A stretch of 20,818 bases of DNA from Pseudomonadota bacterium (GTDB lineage Bacteria > Pseudomonadota > Gammaproteobacteria > Steroidobacterales > Steroidobacteraceae): positions 1-20,818 of the forward strand of contig JAEZCN010000153.1 in the NCBI GenBank assembly GCA_023433515.1, given 5' to 3'. A program made the translations under genes and the position numbers. The notes beneath the pieces were generated by a model. That model searched no databases. It was not told the DNA's origin and saw nothing but the letters and a program-made list of their open reading frames with translations. This document shows, one piece after another, positions 14,527 to 20,818 of this stretch. Every line of letters begins with the position of its first letter. The first letter of the stretch is position 1.

Positions 14527-16094
14527 ACGCGCCGTTCCGGTTCAGCACCACGCCGCTCGACACCGCGGCCCTGCAGCGCGAGCTGCGCGACGATTCGTGC
14601 GGCGGCTTCGCCGCGTTCGAGGGCTGGGTGCGCAATCACAACGAAGGGCACGCGGTCACGCGCCTCGAATACGAGGCATTCGTCGAGCTCGCCGAGAAGG
14701 AAGGCGCGCGCATCGTCGCGCAGGCGATCGAACGCTTCGGCGTGACTCGCGCGGCCTGTGTGCACCGCGTCGGCTCGCTCGCGATCGGCGACGTCGCCGT
14801 GTGGGTGGGCGCGAGCGCGGCGCATCGCGACGAGGCGTTCCGCGCCTGCCGCTACATCATCGACGAGGTCAAGCATCGCGTCCCAATCTGGAAGAAAGAG
14901 CACTACGTCAACGGCGATTCGGGGTGGGTGAACTGCGAGCGATGTGCCAGCCATGCGCACGATCATGGTCTTGTACACGATCATGGACACGATCATGCTC
15001 ATCATCACGCGCCCGCTCCTGCCCCTGACTACTCGCGCCAGATCGCGCTGCGCGAAGTCGGCGACGCGGGCCAGGCACGGCTGCGCAATGCCTCGGTGCT
15101 CGTCATCGGAGCCGGCGGGCTGGGCGTGCCCGTCCTCCAGTACCTCGCGGGCGCCGGCATCGGCCGCCTCGGCATCGTCGACAGCGACCGGCTCGAGCCG
15201 TCCAACCTGCATCGCCAGACCTGGTACGCGCTCGCCGACTGCGGCCGCGAGAAATCGACGCTCGCCGCCGAGCGCGTGCGCGCACTCAATCCCGAGGTGC
15301 GCGTGGAGCCGCATTCGCTGCGTCTCGACGCCGGCAATGCCGCGCGGATCGCGACGGACTACGATCTCATCCTCGATTGCAGCGATAACTTCACCACGAA
15401 GTTCCTGCTCAACGACCTGGCGCTGCGCACCGGCAAGCCGGTGCTGTTTGCGAGCGTCTATCAATACGAAGGCCAGCTGCAGTGGGTGCGTGGCGACCAG
15501 GCGTCGGCATGCCTGCGCTGCGTATGGCCCGAGGCAACGCGCGACGGGCTGGTCGGCAACTGCGCCGAGGCCGGCGTGCTCGGCCCCGTCCCGGGCGTGT
15601 TCGGCAGCGTCCAGGCGCTCGAGGCGCTCAAACACCTGTTAGGCCTGCCAGGCCTCGGCGCCGACGAGGTGCTGATCCTCGATCTCGTGACCTTGACCAC
15701 GCACCGGATCCGCGCGCGACGCTCCTCCGACTGCCGCGCGCATGCGCAGGCACTCGCGCCGCAAGTCGAGGCCGCCGTTCCTCCCGCGCAGGCCGACCCA
15801 CTCGAAGTGGAATTCGACACGCTCGACGCGGCGCAACGCGCGGGGTACACGCTGGTCGACGTACGCGATGCGCGCGAACTCGCGCTCGAGCCGCTGCCGG
15901 CCGAGCCCTTCCTGCACCTCCCGATGATCAAACTACTGGCGAGCGCCTCTAACCTCGATCCCGGCGCGCGATACCTCATGATCTGCGCCACCGGCAAGCG
16001 CAGCGGCGCCGCCGCCGACCTGCTGCGCTCGCAGGGCTTGCGCGAATGCCGTTCCCTGCGCGGCGGTCTCAAAGGCCTCAAGTCCTCCGCTTGA
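14523..16094 (+). CDS. MoaE-MoeB-rhodanese triple fusion with His-rich linker
   Basis: A 523-residue protein. Residues 1 to about 142 are MoaE, the molybdopterin synthase large subunit; Lys117 and Lys124 (KHRVPIWKKEHY) keep the 7-residue spacing of the E. coli catalytic lysines 119 and 126. Residues 144-162 hold ten histidines, then an Ala-Pro stretch. Residues about 170-420 are a MoeB/ThiF adenylyltransferase with GAGGLG (196-201), DSDRLEPSNLHRQ and DCSDNF. Cys330/Cys333 form one half of the zinc site, but the second half is Cys404-x-x-His407 instead of CxxC. Residues about 430-523 are a rhodanese domain with active Cys488 in ICATGKRSG. One chain thus carries sulfur transfer, MoaD activation and dithiolene synthesis. 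ATG 14523 overlaps the previous stop (ATGA). Confidence 0.94.
   Translation: MNAPFRFSTTPLDTAALQRELRDDSCGGFAAFEGWVRNHNEGHAVTRLEYEAFVELAEKEGARIVAQAIERFGVTRAACVHRVGSLAIGDVAVWVGASAAHRDEAFRACRYIIDEVKHRVPIWKKEHYVNGDSGWVNCERCASHAHDHGLVHDHGHDHAHHHAPAPAPDYSRQIALREVGDAGQARLRNASVLVIGAGGLGVPVLQYLAGAGIGRLGIVDSDRLEPSNLHRQTWYALADCGREKSTLAAERVRALNPEVRVEPHSLRLDAGNAARIATDYDLILDCSDNFTTKFLLNDLALRTGKPVLFASVYQYEGQLQWVRGDQASACLRCVWPEATRDGLVGNCAEAGVLGPVPGVFGSVQALEALKHLLGLPGLGADEVLILDLVTLTTHRIRARRSSDCRAHAQALAPQVEAAVPPAQADPLEVEFDTLDAAQRAGYTLVDVRDARELALEPLPAEPFLHLPMIKLLASASNLDPGARYLMICATGKRSGAAADLLRSQGLRECRSLRGGLKGLKSSA
14958..14997 (+). repeat. Three copies of CACGATCATG coding for the His-rich linker
   Basis: The decamer occurs at 14958-14967, 14976-14985 and 14988-14997, inside the coding region for residues 146-158. 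The short in-frame repetition suggests the His-Asp-His linker grew by slippage or small duplications. Confidence 0.7.
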
Positions 16095-17017
16095 AACGCC
16101 CGGGCCGCGTCATCCTGGCGATGCTGGCGTTGCTCGCGGCGATGCCCGCCTGCGCGACCTCGCTACTCGACTACGCGCGCGAGCGTCAGCAGGAGCGCGA
16201 CCGTCGCGAGCGGCCCGCGACCGACACCTCCGGTCTGCGCGAAGCGATCCACGAACTCGAGCGCGCCAATCCACCGCCGGATGCCGAATGCGCGTCGAGC
16301 ATCGGCGCCACCCGCTTCGCGAGATTGCACGCCGCCGTGGGCATCGAGCGCGGCCTGCTCGGCGACTTCGCGGGCGCCGCGCGCGACTACCGCCGCGCCC
16401 ACGCGTGCCGCCCGCGTGACGCCGACGTGCTGGCGGCGCTCGCGGGCGCGTTGTTCGACGCACGCGCCTATGAGGATGCGCGCGTGGCCGTCGACGCCGC
16501 GCTCGCGATCGACCCGCGCGCGGTGCACACGAATCGCCTCGCGGGCAACCTCGATTACGTCGAGGAGCGCTGGGCCGAAGCGGTCGCGCGTTTCCGGTAC
16601 GTGGCCTCGAGCGATCCCGATCGCAACCAGGCCGGGTACGGCCAGCTGATGTACTACCTCGCGCAGATGCGCGCCGGCGTGAAGGAGCCGCGGTTCGTGA
16701 CGCGCACTCCCGGCGACGGATGGCCACAGCCCTTGTTGCTGTACCTGCGCGGCGACTACACCGAGGACGAGCTCGTATATCAGGTGAAACGCGGCGACGA
16801 CGAGGACAACGCGCAGCCGAACACCAGCACCGACGAGCGACTCTGCGAGGCGCTGTTCTACGTCGGTGAAGCGCACTGGGCGCGCGGCGAGCCGCAGGTG
16901 GCGCGCGACTATTTCACCGCGCTCGTGAACATCAAGGTGCTCTACTTCCTCGAGCACGGCCTCGCGCTGGCCGAGATCGCGAAGCTGCGCAAAATGGGGA
17001 CATTCCCCGATTCCTAG
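16091..17017 (+). CDS. Exported TPR-repeat protein, NlpI-like
   Basis: A 308-residue protein. From TTG 16091 it has a signal peptide (MKRPGRVILAMLALLAAMPACA). A lipoprotein form anchored at Cys22 is possible, but the lipobox (MPAC) is poor. Residues about 70-180 contain two or three TPR-like helical pairs (GDFAGAARDYRRAHACRP, then YEDARVAVDAALAIDP). The later part (WPQPLLLYLRGDYTEDELV, then EALFYVGEAHWARGEPQVAR) resembles E. coli NlpI, a periplasmic adaptor for murein hydrolases and proteases. TTG is chosen because TTGA overlaps the previous stop like other junctions in this operon and preserves the basic n-region; ATG 16121 would remove it. The last seven residues (MGTFPDS) are encoded by the left 44-base repeat. 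A Moco role is not implied. Confidence 0.8.
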   Translation: MKRPGRVILAMLALLAAMPACATSLLDYARERQQERDRRERPATDTSGLREAIHELERANPPPDAECASSIGATRFARLHAAVGIERGLLGDFAGAARDYRRAHACRPRDADVLAALAGALFDARAYEDARVAVDAALAIDPRAVHTNRLAGNLDYVEERWAEAVARFRYVASSDPDRNQAGYGQLMYYLAQMRAGVKEPRFVTRTPGDGWPQPLLLYLRGDYTEDELVYQVKRGDDEDNAQPNTSTDERLCEALFYVGEAHWARGEPQVARDYFTALVNIKVLYFLEHGLALAEIAKLRKMGTFPDS

Positions 17018-17036
17018 CAATAGGGGACAGGCCTGG
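16993..17036 (+). repeat. Left 44-base GGGGACA inverted repeat flanking the yihY-like gene
   Basis: It carries two GGGGACA boxes (16996-17002 and 17023-17029). It matches the reverse complement of 18012-18055 at 38 of 44 positions without gaps. It contains the stop codon of the TPR gene. GGGGA-CAT-TCCCC and TCCCC...GGGGA can form small hairpins, so it may also end transcription. Confidence 0.85.
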
Positions 17037-17054
17037 ATCCGGGATGGCGAGGTT

Positions 17055-17068
17055 CTAGGTCCTAGGTC
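17055..17068 (+). repeat. Tandem CTAGGTC duplication
   Basis: Two perfect adjacent copies of the 7-mer CTAGGTC lie in the 111-base gap between the TPR and yihY-like genes, 18 bases after the left inverted repeat. CTAG is rare in this sequence, so the block stands out. No function is assigned. Confidence 0.6.
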
Positions 17069-17128
17069 GCATGTCTCGGCCCGCGCGATCTCCCATAGCA
17101 TCCCACACTTCCACTCGCGGAGTCGGCG

Positions 17129-18034
17129 ATGCGACTGTCAAAGTCACTGTCGGCGCTCGGTGGTGTGTTGCGGACCGCGTGGCACGAGTACGAGCAGGAC
17201 TACGCGCGTTACTTCGCCAACGCGATCGTCTACTACGCGCTCATATCGTTGGTGCCGCTCGTACTGCTCCTGCTGGCGGCGCTCGGTCTGTTCCTGCGAC
17301 TTTCGGATCTCGCCGCGGAAACGGCACAGGCCGTGCTCGATGCGGTGGAGCAGGCTTTCGGCGCACCATTGCGGGACACGATCGCGGGACTGCTCGAGCG
17401 ACTCGAACAGGAGTCGACTCTCGCCTCGGTGATCAGCCTCGCGGGACTCCTGCTTGCCTCGTCACTGCTATTCCATCACCTGCGAATCACGTTTCGCGCG
17501 ATCTGGGGAAAGAAACCGCCACTCGCTTCCGCCACCCTGCGAACCGCGCTGTTCGAAATCCTGGTCGAGCGCGCGATCGGGTTCACGATGGTGCTGGCGG
17601 GCGCGCCGCTGCTCTTCGCGCTACTGCTGGTGCTGGGCATCGTCCATTGGTTGGGCGGACTCTTTCGAGGCGTACCCGTCGTCGGTGATGTGATGAACTG
17701 GGTGCCCGAGCTGATGCTGGGGGCGCTGTTCGTCCCCGTGATGTTCGCCGTGCTGTTCAAGGTCCTGCCGCCCGTGAAGATACGATGGCGCGACGTTCGC
17801 CTGGCCACGGCGTTGTGTACTTTGGGTTGGTTGTCAGGCGCCGAAGTACTGACCCTCTATTTCGCCCGCTTTGGCAGCAGTCTGAATACGTATGGCGCCC
17901 TTGGAGCCGTGCTGATCGTGATGTTGTGGATGAAGTTCGTCAGCCAGATGCTGTTTTTCGGCGCCGAGCTATGCAAGATAAATTCGGCGACGGCCAAACG
18001 AGATCAGAGTGCCAGGTCTGTCCCCGTTTGTTAG
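17129..18034 (+). CDS. YihY/virulence factor BrkB family membrane protein
   Basis: A 301-residue inner-membrane protein with about six hydrophobic segments. It reads as the YihY/BrkB family, once mis-named ribonuclease BN: YFANAIVYYALISLVPLVLL near the N-terminus, an amphipathic loop with a long helix (residues about 60-100), and the diagnostic C-terminal block YGALGAVLIVMLWMKFVSQM followed by FFGAELCK. The biochemical function of the family is unsettled. The start ATG has GGAG 6 bases upstream. Its last residues (ARSVPVC) and stop are encoded by the right 44-base repeat, so its natural C-terminus may have been replaced. It runs convergent to proA, 28 bases apart. Confidence 0.9.
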   Translation: MRLSKSLSALGGVLRTAWHEYEQDYARYFANAIVYYALISLVPLVLLLLAALGLFLRLSDLAAETAQAVLDAVEQAFGAPLRDTIAGLLERLEQESTLASVISLAGLLLASSLLFHHLRITFRAIWGKKPPLASATLRTALFEILVERAIGFTMVLAGAPLLFALLLVLGIVHWLGGLFRGVPVVGDVMNWVPELMLGALFVPVMFAVLFKVLPPVKIRWRDVRLATALCTLGWLSGAEVLTLYFARFGSSLNTYGALGAVLIVMLWMKFVSQMLFFGAELCKINSATAKRDQSARSVPVC

Positions 18035-18055
18035 GAAACGAGGAATGTCCCCATT
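18012..18055 (-). repeat. Right 44-base GGGGACA inverted repeat flanking the yihY-like gene
   Basis: Inverted partner of 16993-17036, with TGTCCCC boxes at 18019-18025 and 18046-18052. It holds the stop of the yihY-like gene and an internal hairpin CGTTT-GTTAGG-AAACG. It sits between convergent genes and ends 7 bases before the proA stop, so it could act as a bidirectional terminator. Confidence 0.85.
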
Positions 18056-18062
18056 AATCCCA

Positions 18063-19355
18063 TCAACCGGGACGGAGTTGGCCGGTGCCGCGAACGACGT
18101 ACTTGTATGACGTCAGCTGCTCGACGCCAACCGGCCCGCGCGCATGGAAACGATCGGTCGAGATGCCGATCTCCGCGCCCATGCCGAACTCGCCGCCGTC
18201 CGCGAACTGCGTCGAGGCGTTGTGCAGGACGATCGCGCTATCTACCCGGTCGAGGAAACGCTGCGCGGTGGCCGCGTTCGACGTGACGATGCTCTCGGTG
18301 TGCGCCGAGCCATATTTCGCGATGTGCGCGATGGCGGCATCGACCCCGTCGACCACGCGCGCCGAGATGATCGCGTCCAGGTATTCCGTGGACCAGTCCT
18401 GCTCGGTGGCGGTCTTCACGCGCTCATCCACCTTCTGCACGGCGGCATCGCCACGAACCTCGCATCCCGCGTCCAGCAGTTCCTTCACGATGGGCGCGAG
18501 CAGCCGGTCGGCACCAGCCGCGTCGACCAGCAAGGTTTCCGCGGCACCGCAGATGCCGGTGCGACGCAGTTTCGCGTTCTTCACGATCGCGCGCGCCATT
18601 TCGGGATCCGCATCGCGATCGACGTACACGTGGCAGATGCCTTCGAGGTGCCCGATGACGGGCACACGCGCCTCGCTCTGCACGCGTGCAACGAGGCTCT
18701 TGCCGCCACGCGGCACGACCACGTCGATGTAATCCGTCATCGACGACAGCAGGTAACCCACCGCGGCGCGATCCGTCGTCGGTACGAGCTGGATGCTGCC
18801 CGCGGGCAGGCCGGCGGCCTGCAGGCCGGCGACGAGGCACGCATGGATCGCGCGGCTCGAAAACACACTCTCGGAGCCGCCGCGCAGGATGGCGGCGTTG
18901 CCCGACTTCAGGCACAGCGCGCCCGCGTCGCAGGTCACGTTGGGACGGCTCTCGTAGATGATGCCGACCACGCCGAGCGGCACCCGCACGCGCGCGATGT
19001 CGAGCCCGTTGGGCCGTTTCCAGCGCGCGATCTCGGCGCCGACGGGATCCGGCAGCGCCGCGATCTCCTCCACACCCCTCGCCATCGCCTCGACGCGTTT
19101 CGCATCGAGCGCCAGCCGGTCGAGCATGGCGCCGGAGGTGCCCTTGGCGCGCGCGGCTTCCAGGTCACGCGCATTCGCGGCCAGCAATTCCGGCACGCTG
19201 GCGCGGATCGTCGCGGCGATCTTCGCGAGCGCGAGATTCTTGGTTTCCGTGCTTGCCAGGGCGAGCGCGGCGGCGGCGGTAACAGCTTCGCGGCCGAGTC
19301 CGTCCATCACTTTCGCGATGTCCGAGGCGGGGGTCTGTTCAGCGGCGGCATTCAT
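18063..19355 (-). CDS. proA: Glutamate-5-semialdehyde dehydrogenase (gamma-glutamyl phosphate reductase) ProA
   Basis: A 430-residue cytoplasmic enzyme that reduces gamma-glutamyl phosphate to glutamate-5-semialdehyde with NADPH in proline synthesis. Visible motifs are PLGVVGIIYESRPNVT, LCLKSGNAAILRGGSE, VPRGGKSLV, the catalytic Cys269 in RRTGICGAAETLL, and the C-terminal GGEFGMGAEIGISTDRFHARGPVG block. Length is within the family's usual range. It lies 15 bases downstream of proB on the same strand, the order proB-proA typical of a two-gene operon. The Shine-Dalgarno is weak (GAG before CCCCC), so coupling to proB may help. Confidence 0.97.
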   Translation of the reverse strand: MNAAAEQTPASDIAKVMDGLGREAVTAAAALALASTETKNLALAKIAATIRASVPELLAANARDLEAARAKGTSGAMLDRLALDAKRVEAMARGVEEIAALPDPVGAEIARWKRPNGLDIARVRVPLGVVGIIYESRPNVTCDAGALCLKSGNAAILRGGSESVFSSRAIHACLVAGLQAAGLPAGSIQLVPTTDRAAVGYLLSSMTDYIDVVVPRGGKSLVARVQSEARVPVIGHLEGICHVYVDRDADPEMARAIVKNAKLRRTGICGAAETLLVDAAGADRLLAPIVKELLDAGCEVRGDAAVQKVDERVKTATEQDWSTEYLDAIISARVVDGVDAAIAHIAKYGSAHTESIVTSNAATAQRFLDRVDSAIVLHNASTQFADGGEFGMGAEIGISTDRFHARGPVGVEQLTSYKYVVRGTGQLRPG

Positions 19356-19370
19356 GGGGGCACTCTAACA

Positions 19371-20516
19371 TCACGCCGTCGAACCGGCGTCGACGCGCAG
19401 GATCACGAGATTGTCCCGATGGATCATCTCGGCGCGCCCGCGAAAGCCCACCAGCGCCTCGATGTCGGCGCTGCGCTTGCCGCGGATCCGGGTGGCCTCC
19501 TTGTCGTTATAAGCGGCCATGCCGCGCGCGATCTCGACCCCCTCGGGATCCAGGACGCTCACCGTGTCGCCGCGCGCGAAACGCCCATGCACCGCCGTGA
19601 CGCCCGCCGGCAGCAGGCTCTTGCCCGAGCGCAGCGCCTGCACCGCACCGGCATCGACCGTGATCGAGCCGTTCGGGCGCAGGGCGCCGGCGATCCATTG
19701 TTTGCGCGCGTTCTCCGGGTTGGACGCGGGCAGGAACCAGCTGCAGTCCGCCCCTTCCTCGAGCCGGCTCACGGGATGCAGCGGCGCGCCGGCGGCGATC
19801 GCCATGGCGCAGCCCGCGCTGGTCGCGATCTTCGCGGCGGCGATCTTGGTCGCCATTCCTCCGGATCCCACGGCGGATGCCGAGCCACCGCCCATTGCCT
19901 CGATTTCGGGCGTGATCTCGCGGATCTCGCGAATGAGCCTCGCGCCCGCGTCGAGGTTCGGATCCGCGGTGTACAGGCCGGAGACGTCCGACAGCAGCAG
20001 CAGGCAATCCGCGCTCGTCATCTGCGCGACACGCGCCGCGAGGCGATCGTTGTCCCCGTAGCGGATTTCGGTCGTCGCCACGGTGTCGTTCTCGTTGATG
20101 ACGGGCAGCGTCCCGAGCTCGATCAGCTGCGACAGCGTGGCGCGCGCGTTGAGGTAACGTCGGCGGCGTTCGCTGTCTTCGAGTGTCAACAGGATCTGGC
20201 CCACCGTCACGCCGGCCGCACCGAACAACTCCTTATAGATGTGTGCCAGTGAAATCTGACCCACTGCGGCGGCGGCCTGACTCTCCTCGAGCCTGAGCAC
20301 TCCCGGTGCAAGCTTCAGTTCGCGACGTCCGAGTGCGATGGCACCGGAGGACACGAGCACGACTTCCTGCCCACGCGCGCGCAGGCGCAGCAGGTCCTCC
20401 ACGAGGGTTTCCAGCCAGGTTCGATTGACCTGCCCCGTGGAAGAATCCACGAGCAGGGCCGATCCGACCTTGACCACGATGCGGCGCGCACGAGTTAGAG
20501 GCGTTGAGGTATTCAT
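19371..20516 (-). CDS. proB: Glutamate 5-kinase ProB with PUA domain
   Basis: A 381-residue cytoplasmic kinase making gamma-glutamyl phosphate, the committed step of proline synthesis and usually feedback-inhibited by proline. The amino-acid-kinase domain spans about 1-265, with VVKVGSALL, LVSSGAIALG, INENDTVAT and YGDNDRLAARVA. A PUA domain follows (GSITVDAGAVQALRSGKSLL, then AYNDKEATRIRGK). The start is ATG 20516; a longer open frame upstream lacks family similarity and covers the promoter region. The gene's minus-strand -10-like TAAGAT (20533-20528) lies only 11 bases from the start codon, so the leader may be very short. Confidence 0.96.
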   Translation of the reverse strand: MNTSTPLTRARRIVVKVGSALLVDSSTGQVNRTWLETLVEDLLRLRARGQEVVLVSSGAIALGRRELKLAPGVLRLEESQAAAAVGQISLAHIYKELFGAAGVTVGQILLTLEDSERRRRYLNARATLSQLIELGTLPVINENDTVATTEIRYGDNDRLAARVAQMTSADCLLLLSDVSGLYTADPNLDAGARLIREIREITPEIEAMGGGSASAVGSGGMATKIAAAKIATSAGCAMAIAAGAPLHPVSRLEEGADCSWFLPASNPENARKQWIAGALRPNGSITVDAGAVQALRSGKSLLPAGVTAVHGRFARGDTVSVLDPEGVEIARGMAAYNDKEATRIRGKRSADIEALVGFRGRAEMIHRDNLVILRVDAGSTA

Positions 20517-20611
20517 GAAAGGCTGGAATCTTACGCAATACGGCCCGTTGCCGCATTCGCAGGCAGCCCCTAAACTCTGGCCCCCCACCTTCGAAGTCCA
20601 GGCTTTAGTTT
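20517..20611. promoter_or_regulatory. Divergent promoter region proB / small acidic gene
   Basis: A 95-base gap between divergent genes. On the + strand TTGCCG (20548-20553) and TAAACT (20571-20576) are 17 bases apart, each 4/6 to consensus. On the minus strand TAAGAT at 20533-20528 could serve proB. No terminator or riboswitch-like structure is evident. Confidence 0.35.
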
Positions 20612-20818
20612 GTGAGCAGAGAATACGCACCGGTCCCCGGCAAGTGGTACGAGAACAAGGAAGAGGACGAAACCTTCCGCGTGTTGTCCGTGGACGAGGA
20701 CGACGAGCTCGTGGAGATCGAATATCTCGACGGTGAAATCGAGGAACTCGATCTCGACACCTGGCACGAACTGGATCTCGAACCCACCGAGGAGCCGGAA
20801 GGCTGGTCCGACGACGCC
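20612..20818 (+). CDS. Small acidic protein, DUF6763-like, 3' end cut off
   Basis: The first 69 residues of a protein that runs off the window without a stop. It starts at GTG 20612 (MSREYAPVPGKWYENKEEDE) and is strongly acidic (EDDELVEIEYLDGEIEELDL, then WHELDLEPTEEPEGW). The pattern of short beta strands with YLDG and ELDLDTW resembles the small gammaproteobacterial DUF6763 family, whose function is unknown. That recognition is from memory and moderate. No lower in-frame ATG is available, so GTG is preferred. It is divergent from proBA. Confidence 0.7.
   Translation, partial: MSREYAPVPGKWYENKEEDETFRVLSVDEDDELVEIEYLDGEIEELDLDTWHELDLEPTEEPEGWSDDA

Noticed and set aside
14958..14997. The CACGATCATG copies as a CRISPR or iteron array
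   Set aside because: They are three short, irregularly spaced copies wholly in frame and coding for a His-rich linker.
14307..15635. A 442-codon minus-strand frame opposite the MoaD/MoaE/MoeB region
   Set aside because: Shadow of the fusion genes, with no family motifs and biased Arg/Ala/His content.
17055..17068. The CTAGGTC tandem as an attachment site
   Set aside because: There is no integrase, tRNA or matching second copy, and the duplication is too short to support integration.
18144..20252. A 702-codon open frame on the + strand opposite proA and proB
   Set aside because: It is exactly antisense to two clear proline genes, is rich in Arg/His/Asp as expected for a high-GC shadow frame, shows no recognisable domain and has no convincing start.
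20517..20630. A longer ProB beginning at 20630
   Set aside because: The added residues do not resemble glutamate kinases, and they would overlap the intergenic promoter region and the divergent gene.

Overview
The window is a GC-rich (roughly two-thirds G+C by eye), densely packed stretch of a Gram-negative chromosome. A lipid A acyltransferase of the LpxL family, a YtfQRT/YjfF-type sugar importer, proBA and a small acidic gene resembling the gammaproteobacterial DUF6763 family suggest a gammaproteobacterium, perhaps near the Xanthomonadales/Steroidobacterales. The taxon is an inference. I found no rRNA, tRNA, CRISPR array, phage or complete transposon.

Region 1 (1-9312) is an oxidative aldose uptake and catabolism locus. 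A divergently transcribed IlvD/Edd-family aldonate dehydratase (cut by the left edge) faces a tightly packed operon. The operon holds a XylB-like SDR sugar dehydrogenase, an AraD1/GguC-type FAH-family enzyme, a YtfQ-like lipoprotein binding protein, a YtfR-like double ATPase, YtfT- and YjfF-like permeases, an aldose 1-epimerase and a small exported protein. The likely flow is import, mutarotation, oxidation to lactone/aldonate, dehydration to 2-keto-3-deoxyaldonate, then further breakdown by the FAH-family enzyme. The substrate is probably L-arabinose, D-galactose or a related aldose. The epimerase has no usable start outside the end of yjfF. Its start lies 91 bases inside that gene and supplies a plausible signal peptide.

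Region 2 (9358-10775) carries an LpxL-like acyltransferase, possibly on a leaderless GTG-start mRNA, and a small secreted helical protein of unknown function.

Region 3 (10822-17017) is a molybdenum cofactor (Moco) operon: moeA, moaA, moaC, a MobA-MoaD fusion, a MoaE-MoeB-rhodanese triple fusion with a His-rich linker, and a TPR protein. Almost every junction is a 4-base NTGA stop/start overlap. The exception is moaA-moaC, which is split by a 71-base imperfect palindrome ending 7 bases before the moaC start. The two fusions put the whole sulfur-relay and molybdopterin-synthase circuit on two chains. This is the most novel-looking system here.

Region 4 (16993-18055) is a YihY/BrkB membrane-protein gene bracketed by 44-base inverted repeats (38 of 44 identical). 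Their GGGGACA boxes also occur at the ends of the moaA-moaC palindrome. Region 5 (18063-20818) is proBA on the minus strand, then a divergent small acidic protein cut by the right edge.

A further pattern is the octamer CTATCTAC. It occurs seven times, always on the + strand, in several reading frames and in a minus-strand gene, and its reverse complement is absent.
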